Assembly (NCBI RefSeq): GCF_001676615.1
Contig: NZ_LYXZ01000048.1
Location: forward strand, 1 to 32,691
Reading direction: 5' to 3'
DNA length: 32,691 nucleotides
DNA from: Labrys sp. WJW
GTDB taxonomy: Bacteria > Pseudomonadota > Alphaproteobacteria > Rhizobiales > Labraceae
This document shows, piece by piece, positions 1 to 7,898 of the stretch (position 1 is the stretch's first letter; each line of letters begins with the position of its first letter). Position numbers and translations under genes: made by a program. The notes beneath the pieces were generated by a model. That model saw only the letters and a program-made list of their open reading frames with translations. It searched no databases and was not told the DNA's origin.

Positions 1-1
1 T

Positions 2-424
2 TTTTCCCGCCGCCCCGCCGACAACCGCCTGCTCTTCGGCGGCGGCATCGTCTATGGCGGGGGCGATCCGGCCAGCATCGAGGCCAAGATCCGGCCAAGC
101 CTCGCCAGGACCTTCCCGCAGCTCGCCAATATCCGCTTCGACTATGCCTGGAGCGGCAATTTCGCCCTGACCCTGACGCGCATCCCGCATATGGGTCGCC
201 TGTCGCCGAGCATCTATTTCTCGCATGGCGACAGCGGGCACGGCGTGACCACCACCCACCTGCTCGGCAAGATCCTGGGCGAGGCCGTCGCCGGCCAGGC
301 CGGGCGCTTCGATGTCTGGAGCAGCCTGCCTTATTATCCTTTCCCGGGCGGCAAGACCTTCCGGGTGCCACTCACCTTGCTCGGGGCCTGGTGGTACGGT
401 CTGCGCGACAAGTTCGGCCTTTGA
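2..424 (+). CDS. FAD-dependent oxidoreductase (DAO family), C-terminal part
   Basis: The reading frame is open from base 2 to a TGA at 422-424, giving about 140 residues that lack a start, so this is the 3' end of a gene entering from the left. The sequence looks like the C-terminal half of glycine/D-amino-acid-oxidase-type flavoproteins, closest in feel to gamma-glutamylputrescine oxidoreductase (PuuB). Seen: a substrate-domain strand (LLFGGGIVYGG), a YAWSGNFALTLTRIPHMG stretch, and the FAD-contacting signature HGDSGHGVTTTHLLGK followed by the usual short tail. The family oxidises an amine or amino acid to the imine with FAD in the cytoplasm. An aldehyde dehydrogenase follows about 300 bases downstream on the same strand, which would suit an amine-to-aldehyde-to-acid route, but the gap contains a repeat, so co-transcription is uncertain. 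The substrate cannot be fixed from this fragment. Confidence 0.8.
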   Translation, partial: FSRRPADNRLLFGGGIVYGGGDPASIEAKIRPSLARTFPQLANIRFDYAWSGNFALTLTRIPHMGRLSPSIYFSHGDSGHGVTTTHLLGKILGEAVAGQAGRFDVWSSLPYYPFPGGKTFRVPLTLLGAWWYGLRDKFGL

Positions 425-463
425 GGCCGGTTCAAAAAGATGTTCGATCGGGACGGACTTGCC

Positions 464-560
464 TCTTGTCATGCCCGCGCTTGTCCCGGTGCATCCGGAG
501 ATCGCTTTTCCCGGCAGGCGCCTCATGGATTGCCGGGTTGGAGCCCGGCAATGACAAAGG
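464..560. repeat. Dispersed palindromic intergenic repeat, copy 1
   Basis: This unit begins with CTTGTCATGCCCG and ends with GATTGCCGGG...CCCGGCAATGACAAAGG, so its outer ends are inverted copies of each other (TTGTCA.GCC / GGCAATGACAA). A second unit with the same ends and similar size lies at 19887-19983. It fills most of the gap between the oxidoreductase and the aldehyde dehydrogenase. I see no gene in 425-721. It resembles the short palindromic repeats common between rhizobial genes; possible roles are transcription termination or mRNA stabilisation, which is inference. Confidence 0.7.
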
Positions 561-721
561 CCGGGATATCTTGAATTGAGGTCACATTCGTCGGGACCTC
601 GACACGCTACCATCGCACCTGCGACATGATGGCTGTTCCAGTGGATCGGCGTGCTGAGGCAGTGTAAGTCCGACATATTCACGAGGGGCGAGGGACCGCC
701 TCCGCAATCAGGGAGTGAGAG

Positions 722-2146
722 ATGCTCGACAAGCGCAAGTTCTTCATCGACGGCAAGTGGGTGGATCCCGTCGTTCCCAATGATCTGCAGGTGCTGGATC
801 CGGCCACCGAGCAGCCGGTCGCGGTGATCTCGATGGGCACGCCCGCCGATGTCGACAAGGCTGTTGCCGCCGCCAAGAAGGCCTTTGCCACCTATTCGCG
901 CACCAGCGTCGAAGAGCGCCTGGCGCTGCTGGAAAAGCTGCTCGAAGTCTACAAGCGCCGCTACGAGGAGATGGCCCAGACCATCACGCTCGAACTCGGC
1001 GCGCCGATCTCGATGAGCCGGGCCCAGCAGGCCGATGTCGGCGTCGGCCATCTGCAGGGGTTCATCGACGCGCTGCGTCATCTCAAGGCCCGCGACACCC
1101 TGCCCAATGGCGACGTGGTGCTGCGCGAGCCGATCGGCGTCTGCGGCCTGATCACGCCCTGGAACTGGCCGATCAACCAGATCGCGCTCAAGGTGGTGCC
1201 GGCTCTGGCCACAGGCAGCACCTGCGTGCTCAAGCCAAGCGAATTCACCCCGCTCAACGCGCTGCTCTACGCCGAGATGGTGGAAGAGGCCGGCTTCCCC
1301 GCCGGTGTGTTCAACCTGGTGAACGGTGACGGTCCCTCCGTCGGCGCTGCCCTCTCCAAGCACAAGGACATCGACATGATGTCCTTCACCGGTTCGACCC
1401 GCGCCGGCATCGCCGTCAGCAAGGACGCGGCCGAGACAGTCAAGCGCGTCACGCTCGAGCTAGGCGGCAAGTCGCCCAACATCATCTTCGAGGATGCGGA
1501 CCTGGAGGATCGTGTCGCCGGCAGCGTTCTGGAATGCTTCAACAATTCCGGCCAATCCTGCGATGCGCCGACCCGCATGCTGGTGCAGCGCTCAGTCTAC
1601 GACAAGGTCGTCGACATCGCCGAGCGCACCGGCAAGACGCAGGCCGTCGGCGATCCCAAGCAGGAAGGCGAGCATATCGGCCCGCTGGTCAGCGATATCC
1701 AGTTCGGTCGCGTGCAGGCCTTGATCGAGGCCGGCGTCGCCGAGGGCGCCCGCGTGCTCATCGGCGGCCCGGGCAAGCCGGAAGGTTTCGAGAAGGGCTA
1801 TTTCGTCAAGCCGACGATCTTCGCCAATGTCGACCCGAACATGCGCATTGCCCGCGAGGAGATCTTCGGGCCGGTGCTGTCGATCATTCCCTTCGACACC
1901 GAGGAGCAGGCGATCGAGCTCGCCAACGACACCAATTACGGCCTGGCCGCCTATCTGCAGACAGGCGACGACAAAAGGGCCGAGCGGGTGGCGGGACGCC
2001 TGCGTGCCGGCATGGTCCACATCAATGGCGGCCCGCATCGCTATGGCAGCCCCTTCGGCGGCTACAAGCAGTCCGGCAACGGTCGCGAAGGCGGCATCTT
2101 CGGCCTGGAGGACTTCCTCGAGGTGAAGACGGTGCATCGCCCCTGA
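722..2146 (+). CDS. NAD(P)-dependent aldehyde dehydrogenase
   Basis: A 474-residue protein of usual length for the ALDH superfamily, which oxidises aldehydes to carboxylates with NAD(P)+ in the cytoplasm. Seen in order: an N-terminal FIDGKWVDP segment, the TPWNWP motif, VLKPSE (cofactor-binding Lys), FTGST for the Rossmann turn, LELGGKSPN with the general base Glu246, FNNSGQSCDAPTR with the catalytic Cys280, EEIFGPVLSI, and the C-terminal SPFGGYKQSGNGREGG. Both catalytic residues are present, so the enzyme should be active. The ATG at 722 follows a GGGAGTGAGAG ribosome-binding site. It sits downstream of a DAO-type oxidoreductase and is separated from the convergent mmsA by a strong terminator. 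The substrate is not identifiable; the Cys motif is the general ALDH type rather than a clear PuuC or betaine-aldehyde signature. Confidence 0.93.
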   Translation: MLDKRKFFIDGKWVDPVVPNDLQVLDPATEQPVAVISMGTPADVDKAVAAAKKAFATYSRTSVEERLALLEKLLEVYKRRYEEMAQTITLELGAPISMSRAQQADVGVGHLQGFIDALRHLKARDTLPNGDVVLREPIGVCGLITPWNWPINQIALKVVPALATGSTCVLKPSEFTPLNALLYAEMVEEAGFPAGVFNLVNGDGPSVGAALSKHKDIDMMSFTGSTRAGIAVSKDAAETVKRVTLELGGKSPNIIFEDADLEDRVAGSVLECFNNSGQSCDAPTRMLVQRSVYDKVVDIAERTGKTQAVGDPKQEGEHIGPLVSDIQFGRVQALIEAGVAEGARVLIGGPGKPEGFEKGYFVKPTIFANVDPNMRIAREEIFGPVLSIIPFDTEEQAIELANDTNYGLAAYLQTGDDKRAERVAGRLRAGMVHINGGPHRYGSPFGGYKQSGNGREGGIFGLEDFLEVKTVHRP

Positions 2147-2186
2147 TGGGATTGTCGGACGCGGGCGTCGGCCCGTAACGCAACAA

Positions 2187-2217
2187 AACGCCGCCGGAAT
2201 TGCCCTCCGGCGGCGTT
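2187..2217. terminator. Bidirectional hairpin terminator between convergent genes
   Basis: A perfect 12-bp stem (AACGCCGCCGGA at 2187-2198 and its complement at 2206-2217) with a 7-base loop. It is flanked by an A-run on the left and a T-rich CTTCGTT on the right, so it can act for both the aldehyde dehydrogenase (plus) and mmsA (minus), whose stops lie about 40 and 20 bases away. Confidence 0.85.
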
Positions 2218-2235
2218 CTTCGTTCGATGTGTCGA

Positions 2236-3735
2236 TTACTTCATCGTCGGCATCACGAAGTCGGCCCCGGCGCGAATGCCGGTGGGCCAGCGGCTCGTGA
2301 TGGTCTTGAGCTTGGTGTAGAAGCGCACGCCCTCGGCGCCGTGCATATGGTGGTCGCCGAACAGCGAGGACTTCCAGCCGCCGAAGGAGTGGAACGCCAT
2401 CGGCACCGGGATCGGCACGTTGATACCGACCATGCCGACCTGGATCTGGTGGGCGAATTCGCGGGCGGCGTCACCGTCGCGGGTGAAGATCGCGGTGCCG
2501 TTGCCGAACTCATGCTCGTTGATCATACGGGCAGCAGTGGCATAGTCGGGTGCGCGGGCCACGGCGAGCACCGGGCCGAAGATCTCTTCCTTGTAGATCG
2601 TCATGTCGGTGGTCACGCCATCGAACAGCGTGCCGCCGAGATAATAGCCGTTCTCATAGCCCTGCATGGTGAAGCCGCGGCCGTCCACCACCAGCCTGGC
2701 GCCTTCGGCGACGCCGGTGTCGACATAGCCGCGCACCTTGTCGAGATGCTGCTTGGTGACGAGCGGGCCCATCTCGGCTTCCGGATCGGTGCCGGGCCCG
2801 ATCTTGAGGGCGCGCACACGGGGTTCGAGCTTGGCAAGCAGGGCCTCGGCGGTGGCTTCGCCGATCGGCACGGCCACCGAGATCGCCATGCAGCGTTCAC
2901 CGGCCGAGCCATAGGCCGCGCCCATCAGGGCATCGACGGCCTGGTCCATGTCGGCGTCGGGCATCACGATCATGTGGTTCTTGGCGCCGCCCAGAGCCTG
3001 GCAGCGCTTGCCGTTCTGCGAGGCGGTTTCGTAGATGTAGCGGGCGATCGGCGTGGAGCCGACGAAGCTGACGGCCGAGATATCGGGATCGGTGAGGATG
3101 GCGTCGACGGCTTCCTTGTCGCCCTGGACTACGTTGAAGACGCCGTCCGGCAGGCCGGCTTCCTTGAGCCACTGCGCGAGCAGCAGCGAAGCGGAGGGAT
3201 CGCGTTCCGAGGGCTTGAGGATGAAGCAATTGCCGCAGGCCAGCGCCACCGGGAACATCCACATCGGCACCATGGCGGGGAAGTTGAACGGTGTGATGCC
3301 GGCGACGACGCCGAGCGGCTGGCGCAGGGAATGGCTGTCGACGCGGGTGCCGACATTCTCCGTCACCTCGCCCTTGAGAAGCTGGGGCGCGGAGGTGGCG
3401 AACTCCACCACTTCCATGCCGCGCTGGATCTCGCCCTTGGCATCCGACAGCACCTTGCCGTGCTCGGCCGTGATCACGGCGGCGAGTTCGTCGGTACGCT
3501 CTTCCAGGATGTGCAGGAACTTGTTGAGGATGCGGGCACGGCGCAGCGGCGTGGTGGCAGCCCAGCCGGGAGCGGCGGCCTTGGCGGCGGCGGAGGCTTC
3601 TCGCACTTCGGCAACGGAGGCGAGGGCGACTTCGGCCGCGGCCTCGCCAGTGGCGGGATTGTAGACCGCCGCCTTGCGGCCGCTGCGGCCGGCGACCAGC
3701 TTGCCGCCGATGAAATGGGAGATCTCGCGCGTCAT
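2236..3735 (-). CDS. mmsA: Methylmalonate-semialdehyde dehydrogenase (CoA-acylating)
   Basis: This 499-residue enzyme converts methylmalonate semialdehyde or malonate semialdehyde with NAD+ and CoA to propionyl-CoA or acetyl-CoA plus CO2, late in valine, beta-alanine and inositol breakdown. It has the subfamily hallmarks: HFIGGKLV at the N-terminus, GITPFNFPAMVPMWMFP, LKPSERDPS, SFVGSTPIARYIYE, the ALGGAKNH stretch where ordinary ALDHs have LELGGK (loss of the general-base Glu is typical of the CoA-acylating type), and GSAGERCMAIS with catalytic Cys282. The ATG at 3735 is preceded by a strong AGGAGGAAGAGG site. A LysR gene is divergent with a TTGCAC/GTGCAA palindrome between them, which suggests local control. 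It could equally be named iolA; no inositol genes are nearby. Confidence 0.94.
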   Translation of the reverse strand: MTREISHFIGGKLVAGRSGRKAAVYNPATGEAAAEVALASVAEVREASAAAKAAAPGWAATTPLRRARILNKFLHILEERTDELAAVITAEHGKVLSDAKGEIQRGMEVVEFATSAPQLLKGEVTENVGTRVDSHSLRQPLGVVAGITPFNFPAMVPMWMFPVALACGNCFILKPSERDPSASLLLAQWLKEAGLPDGVFNVVQGDKEAVDAILTDPDISAVSFVGSTPIARYIYETASQNGKRCQALGGAKNHMIVMPDADMDQAVDALMGAAYGSAGERCMAISVAVPIGEATAEALLAKLEPRVRALKIGPGTDPEAEMGPLVTKQHLDKVRGYVDTGVAEGARLVVDGRGFTMQGYENGYYLGGTLFDGVTTDMTIYKEEIFGPVLAVARAPDYATAARMINEHEFGNGTAIFTRDGDAAREFAHQIQVGMVGINVPIPVPMAFHSFGGWKSSLFGDHHMHGAEGVRFYTKLKTITSRWPTGIRAGADFVMPTMK

Positions 3736-3820
3736 CCTCTTCCTCCTGTCCTTCGCCTGCCGGTGGGCGGCGTTCGGCGCGATCTATGCAATTGATCCGT
3801 TCGCACAGCAATGAGAGGAA

Positions 3821-3839
3821 TTGCACTTCCGATGTGCAA
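3821..3839. promoter_or_regulatory. Candidate LysR operator, mmsA/LysR intergenic region
   Basis: A perfect dyad TTGCAC-N7-GTGCAA lies 86 bases upstream of mmsA and contains the T-N11-A core expected for LysR-type sites. It is immediately followed by AAAAATTAAAG, an AT-rich patch. The assignment to the neighbouring LysR protein is inference from position and symmetry. Confidence 0.6.
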
Positions 3840-3867
3840 AAATTAAAGTCATCAATAGATGATCTTC

Positions 3868-3977
3868 CCGGGGTGCACGGGCATCTCAGTGACATGCTGG
3901 CATGTCGCGATGCCCGTTCCCCCCCTTTTCGGCATCCGCTGCGTTTCCAAGGACGGGCAGGATGCCCGTGCACCCGG
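3868..3977. repeat. Interleaved palindromes upstream of the LysR start
   Basis: Three arms can be read: A, GGGTGCACGGGCATC at 3871-3885; B, GATGCCCGT at 3909-3917; C, GATGCCCGTGCACCC at 3961-3975. A pairs with B over 9 bp, enclosing an inner GACATGC-TG-GCATGTC stem at 3891-3906, or A pairs with C over 15 bp. C also has its own small stem, ACGGGC-N5-GCCCGT at 3953-3969. The block ends about 14 bases before the LysR ATG, so it lies in the likely leader. It may be a dispersed repeat or an RNA switch; the sequence alone does not decide. Confidence 0.65.
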
Positions 3978-3990
3978 AATCGGACCCCGC

Positions 3991-4878
3991 ATGAACTGGG
4001 ATCACATCCGCATCTTCCTGGCAGTGGCGCGCAGCGGGCAGTTGCTCGGCGCGGCGCGCCAGCTCGGGCTCAACCATGCCACCGTGGGTCGCCAGCTCAC
4101 GGCGCTGGAGGAGACCTTCGGTGCGAGGCTGGTCGAGCGCCAGACCCAGGGCTGCACGCTGACAGCGGCCGGGGACGCCCTGCTCGTGGCGGCGGAAAAG
4201 GCCGAATCCGAATTCCTGCGAGTCGGTGCGCTCGTCTCCGGCACCACGGCGGAGATCAGCGGCACCGTGCGTGTCGGCGCACCGGATGGCCTGGGCAACT
4301 ATTTCCTCTCGCATGAACTGGGCGCCCTGGCGGCCCGCCACCCGGAACTGGTGGTTCAGCTGGTGCCGCTGCCGCGAACCTTCTCGCTCTCACGCCGGGA
4401 GGCCGACATCGTGGTGACGCTGGACCGTCCCGTGCAGGGGCGGCTGATGGTCAAGAAGCTAACTGACTATACGCTCAGCGTCTATGCCTCCAGGCGCTAT
4501 CTCGCAGAGAGCGCCCCCATCATCCGCGAGGACGATCTCGCCGGGCACCTCTTCGTCACCCATGTCGACGATCTCGTCTACAGCCGGGCGCTCGACTATG
4601 CCGAGACGCTGGGCAGGCTGATGCGCCGGCGCTTCGAATGCGGCAGCGTGGTTGCGCAGATGGAAGCTGTCAGGGCCGGCCACGGCATCGGCATCCTGCA
4701 CGACTATGCCGCCCGGCAATACCCCGAGCTCACCCGCCTGCTGCCGGATACGCGTTTTACCCGCAGCTATTGGCTCGTCTCCCATCCGGACACGCACAAC
4801 ACCCGCCGCGTCGCCGCCGTCGCCGACTACATCACTCTGCGCGTCCGGGCCGAGCGGGCCCATTTCGCCCTGGATTGA
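3991..4878 (+). CDS. LysR-family transcriptional regulator
   Basis: The frame is open from 3859, but the family begins at MNWDHIRIFLAVARSGQLLGAAR, so I take the ATG at 3991, giving 295 residues, the usual LysR length. The ATG is preceded only by a weak GGAAT-type site. Residues 1-60 form the winged helix-turn-helix (AARQLGLNHATVGRQLTALEETFG, then LTAAGDALL); the rest is the periplasmic-binding-protein-like effector domain (GTVRVGAPDGLGNYFL). It is divergent from mmsA with a TTGCAC-N7-GTGCAA palindrome between, so it probably controls mmsA and itself in response to a pathway intermediate. The effector is unknown. It converges with the MFS gene, with only 10 bases between stops. Confidence 0.9.
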   Translation: MNWDHIRIFLAVARSGQLLGAARQLGLNHATVGRQLTALEETFGARLVERQTQGCTLTAAGDALLVAAEKAESEFLRVGALVSGTTAEISGTVRVGAPDGLGNYFLSHELGALAARHPELVVQLVPLPRTFSLSRREADIVVTLDRPVQGRLMVKKLTDYTLSVYASRRYLAESAPIIREDDLAGHLFVTHVDDLVYSRALDYAETLGRLMRRRFECGSVVAQMEAVRAGHGIGILHDYAARQYPELTRLLPDTRFTRSYWLVSHPDTHNTRRVAAVADYITLRVRAERAHFALD

Positions 4879-4888
4879 GGGGAGCCCT

Positions 4889-6127
4889 TTATGCCTGCGC
4901 CGAAGCCGCCACGACTTGCGGCGTATCGTTGATCGGAAAATGCAGCGCCGCCGCAACGAAGCTTGCAAGGGCTGTCGCCCACCAGATCACCTCGTAGGAG
5001 CCGGTGAGGTCGAAGGTCAGGCCGCCGAGCCAGGCGCCCAGGAACGAGCCGACCTGGTGGCTGAGAAAGCAGATGCCGAACAGGGTGCCGAGATGGCGCA
5101 CGCCGAAGACCTTGGCGACCAGACCGCTGGTCAGGGGAACCGTGCCGAGCCAGGTCAGGCCCATCACGGCGGCGAAAAGGGTGACCGAGGCGTCCGATTT
5201 CGGCGCCAGGAAGAAGGCGGCGATGGCGATGCCCCGGATCAGATAGAGCCAGCCGAGCACCAGGTGCTGCCGGTAGCGGCCGCCGAGCCAGCCGCAAGCC
5301 CAGCTGCCCGCCATGTTGAACAGGCCGATCAAGGCAAGCGCCTTGGCGCCGGTTCCCGAGGGCATGTGGCAGAGCGAGAGATAGCCGGGCAGGTGGGTGG
5401 CGATGAAGGCGAGCTGGAAGCCGCAGGTGAAGAAGCCGAGCGTCAGAAGACAATAGCCGCGATGGCTGAGTGCCTGTTCGAGCGCGGCCCTCAGCGGCAG
5501 GGCAGCTTCTTCTCTCTCGGCTGCACCCTGTCGCGGCCGCCCGTCCAGGAACAGGCCGAAGGGGGAGGCGGCCAGCATGACCAGCGCCAGCACGACGAGG
5601 GCCGTGGACAGGCCCGAATATGCCGAGACGACCTGGGCCAGGGGAACTATTGCAACCTGCCCGAACGAGCCGCCGGCGCTGGCGATGCCCATCGCCATGC
5701 TGCGTTTTTCGGGCGGGGCCCCGCGGCCGACCGCAGTCAGCACGACACCGAAGGCCGTGCAGCCGATGCCGATGCCGACGAGGATACCGAGACCGAGGAC
5801 CAGCATGATTCCCGAGGGCGCCATGGCCGCAATACCGAGACCCAGGGCGAACGTGGCGGCACCGAATGCCACCACCGGTGCGGAGCCATAGCGGTCGGCC
5901 GCGGCCCCCGCAAAGGGTTGCGCGGCCCCCCAGACCAGATTGTGGATGGCGATGGCAAAGGCGATCAGGGTGACGGGAAGGCCCCGGTCGAGTGAGAAAG
6001 GCTCGACGAAAAGGCCGAAGGTCTGCCGGATGCCCATGGCTGCGCTGAGGACGATAGCGGCGGACAGGATAAGCAGCGTCTGGCGGCTGAAGGCGGGCCT
6101 GGCTTTGATCGGATCGGACAGGGCCAT
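4889..6127 (-). CDS. MFS transporter (monocarboxylate/YbfB-like)
   Basis: A 412-residue integral inner-membrane protein with about 12 hydrophobic segments in two bundles and a loop near the middle (LDGRPRQGAAEREEAALP). Seen: the first helix with GIRQTFGLFVEPFSLDRG, a form shared by MFS proteins of the monocarboxylate-porter/OFA-like branch, the AADRYGSAPVV loop between helices 2 and 3 (degenerate MFS motif A, G-x-x-x-D-R), and repeated GIGIGCTAFGVV-type helices. Such carriers move small organic acids or other anions by proton symport or exchange. The ATG at 6127 has an AGGGAAT site about 7 bases upstream. It is divergent from an FMN-dependent 2-hydroxy-acid dehydrogenase, which makes a hydroxy acid a plausible substrate; that is inference from position. 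Confidence 0.88.
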   Translation of the reverse strand: MALSDPIKARPAFSRQTLLILSAAIVLSAAMGIRQTFGLFVEPFSLDRGLPVTLIAFAIAIHNLVWGAAQPFAGAAADRYGSAPVVAFGAATFALGLGIAAMAPSGIMLVLGLGILVGIGIGCTAFGVVLTAVGRGAPPEKRSMAMGIASAGGSFGQVAIVPLAQVVSAYSGLSTALVVLALVMLAASPFGLFLDGRPRQGAAEREEAALPLRAALEQALSHRGYCLLTLGFFTCGFQLAFIATHLPGYLSLCHMPSGTGAKALALIGLFNMAGSWACGWLGGRYRQHLVLGWLYLIRGIAIAAFFLAPKSDASVTLFAAVMGLTWLGTVPLTSGLVAKVFGVRHLGTLFGICFLSHQVGSFLGAWLGGLTFDLTGSYEVIWWATALASFVAAALHFPINDTPQVVAASAQA

Positions 6128-6247
6128 TTCTATTCCCTATAGCGTTTTGCTCCGGGGAGAGGGCGATCGCGTTCCCGCCGGCGCCGCTTCATCCCTTTTT
6201 TGAGAGCTCGATAGACGGCAGGGACGATTCACCCGAATGGCCGGCCT

Positions 6248-6262
6248 GTACACTCACTGTAC
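6248..6262. promoter_or_regulatory. Candidate operator upstream of hydroxy-acid dehydrogenase
   Basis: A dyad GTACA-N5-TGTAC is followed by GGTATACT, a possible -10-like element. It lies between the divergent MFS and hydroxy-acid dehydrogenase genes, in a 256-base region without any other convincing gene. The regulator is not identified; none is encoded next to it. Confidence 0.35.
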
Positions 6263-6383
6263 GGTATACTTGGCGCATCGGGTGATATGTCCTTCGACCT
6301 TGATTGACGAAGGGGTGCTGCTTGCGCCAAGGGATAAGGGGCAACGACGCGGAAACGGGGCGGGCTGGAGAAAAGCAGGAAGA

Positions 6384-7595
6384 GTGCCGGACAATTCGCA
6401 TTCCCGGACTGTAGTCACCGCCCGCCGCGTTGAAACCACTGTGCCGCGGCCGCTGCGGCGTTTCCTGGCGCTCGCGGATTTCGAGCCGGCGGCCCGCCGG
6501 CATCTGCCGCGCCAGATCTATGGCTATTATGCCGGTGCCGCCGAGACGAATGCCGCGCATGCCGGCAACAGCCGGGCGTTGGCTGCCCTCGGGCTGGTGC
6601 CGCGCATTCTCGTCGATACCAGGGCCCGGTCGACGCGCCATGCCCTGTTCGGCCACGCCTATGCCCTGCCGGTCGGCATTGCGCCCATGGGGCTGTCGGG
6701 CCTCGCCACCTTCCAAGGCGACCTTGCGCTCGCCAAGGCCGCAACTGCCGAGGGCGCCCTGATGGTGGCCAGCGCCACCTCGCTGATTCCCCTGGAGAGG
6801 CTGGCCGAGGAGGGCGGGGCCCGCTGGTTCCAGACCTATCTGCCGGGCGAACCCGAACGCATCAGCCGCATGGTGGCGCGCGTGGCGGCCGCGGGCTTTG
6901 AAACGCTGGTGCTCACAGCCGACGTGCCGGTTGCCGCCAATCGCGAGAACAATGCCCGTACCGGCTTTTCGACGCCCTTGAAGCCGAGCCTGAGATTGTT
7001 CTGGGACGGTATCACCCATCCATCCTGGTCGCTGGGTACCTTTGCCCGCACTTTGGCCGGCGGCATGCCGCGCTTCGAGAACATGGATGCCTTTCGCGGG
7101 CCGACCCTGTTATCCCGCAACGCGGTACGCGACATCGGCGCTCGTGACGGCCTCGACTGGGGCCATCTCGACCTCATCCGGCAATTATGGCGCGGCAAGC
7201 TGGTGGTGAAGGGCATCCTTGCCCCCGAAGACGTTGCGATTGCGCGCGAAAGAGGCGTCGACGGTGTCTGGATCTCCAACCATGGCGGGCGCCAGCTCGA
7301 TATGGCGGTCGCTCCCATGACGGTCCTGCGCGAGGCCGTTTCGGCAGCCGGCGGGATGGCTGTGCTGATCGATGGCGGCTTCCGCCGGGGCACGGATGTC
7401 CTCAAGGCGCTGGCGCTCGGGGCCGATTTCGTCTTCATCGGGCGCCCTTTCCTGTTCGCCGCTGCCGTCGGCGGGGAGGGCGGCGTCCGCCACGCCTTCG
7501 GCCTCCTGCAGGCGGAAATCGCGCGCAACATGGCCATGCTGGGCGTGAGCAGCCTCGATGAACTGCAGCCCGAGCATGTGCGGGCGGTGGGCTGA
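6384..7595 (+). CDS. FMN-dependent alpha-hydroxy-acid dehydrogenase
   Basis: This protein belongs to the family of L-lactate dehydrogenase (LldD), glycolate oxidase and mandelate dehydrogenase, which oxidise 2-hydroxy acids to 2-oxo acids with FMN. Seen: YGYYAGAAET (active-site Tyr region), PVGIAPMGLSGLATFQGDLALAKAA and SATS for FMN binding, RWFQTYLPG, LVLTADVPVAANRENNAR, then VVKGILAPEDV (flavin Lys), WISNHGGRQLD with catalytic His300, and LIDGGFRRGTDVLKALALGADFVFIGRPF for the FMN phosphate. The open frame extends back to 6237, but that part is unlike the family and covers the promoter region. The GTG at 6384 with AGGAAG just before it gives 403 residues; GTG at 6441 is an alternative. Substrate undetermined; the divergent MFS carrier could bring it in. 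Confidence 0.9.
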   Translation: MPDNSHSRTVVTARRVETTVPRPLRRFLALADFEPAARRHLPRQIYGYYAGAAETNAAHAGNSRALAALGLVPRILVDTRARSTRHALFGHAYALPVGIAPMGLSGLATFQGDLALAKAATAEGALMVASATSLIPLERLAEEGGARWFQTYLPGEPERISRMVARVAAAGFETLVLTADVPVAANRENNARTGFSTPLKPSLRLFWDGITHPSWSLGTFARTLAGGMPRFENMDAFRGPTLLSRNAVRDIGARDGLDWGHLDLIRQLWRGKLVVKGILAPEDVAIARERGVDGVWISNHGGRQLDMAVAPMTVLREAVSAAGGMAVLIDGGFRRGTDVLKALALGADFVFIGRPFLFAAAVGGEGGVRHAFGLLQAEIARNMAMLGVSSLDELQPEHVRAVG

Positions 7596-7607
7596 TCGAG
7601 GCGTATC

Positions 7608-7765
7608 ACCCCCTCATCCCCCTGCCGGGACCTTCTCCCGCAGGGGGAGAAGGGGTTCGATCCTGAAAGGTCGCGTGCTTTGACCGGGTTCATCGGCCGC
7701 CTTCCCCGGCCATCTAATTTCCTTCTCCCCCTGCGGGAGGAGGTCCCGGCAGGGGGATGAGGGGT
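7608..7765. repeat. Long inverted repeat (rhizobial-type intergenic element)
   Basis: Two arms of about 45 bases (7608-7653 and 7721-7765) are reverse complements apart from one mismatch and a one-base length difference; the spacer is 67 bases. The arms carry CCCCTGCCGGGACCT and CCCGCAGGGGGAGAAGG, a composition widely seen between genes of rhizobia. It follows the hydroxy-acid dehydrogenase stop by about 12 bases and could terminate its transcript. There is no gene between 7596 and 7898. Confidence 0.85.
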
Positions 7766-7810
7766 GAAACACCGAAGCCAAAACAAATCGTCAGCTTTCC
7801 GAAAACTCTC

Positions 7811-7840
7811 TTGACCTTCCCATGATGTCAAGCCTTACGC
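7811..7840 (+). promoter_or_regulatory. Candidate MerR/CueR-type promoter of the copper operon
   Basis: TTGACCTTCCC at 7811-7821 matches the -35 and left half-site typical of CueR and other MerR-family metal promoters, and CTTGAC-N11-GTCAAG (7810-7832) makes a dyad. A TTACGC (7835-7840) lies 18 bases after the -35, the long spacing these activators need. The right half-site is a weaker match to CueR than the left. The cognate regulator is not in the window. Confidence 0.5.
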
Positions 7841-7898
7841 CCTGTTCCCGAAGGCTGGGAGACCAGCGCGAATCGATTGAGAAGCATGGGACGGGCTG

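Noticed and set aside
2200..3795. Long plus-strand open frame opposite mmsA (531 codons)
   Set aside because: It is the antisense shadow of mmsA; its His/Gly/Asp-rich product has no domain, and mmsA has complete motifs and a strong ribosome-binding site.
6135..6155. Possible third copy of the CTAG-ended repeat (TAGCGTTTTGC)
   Set aside because: Only about 11 bases match the left end; there is no second hairpin, central core or right end.
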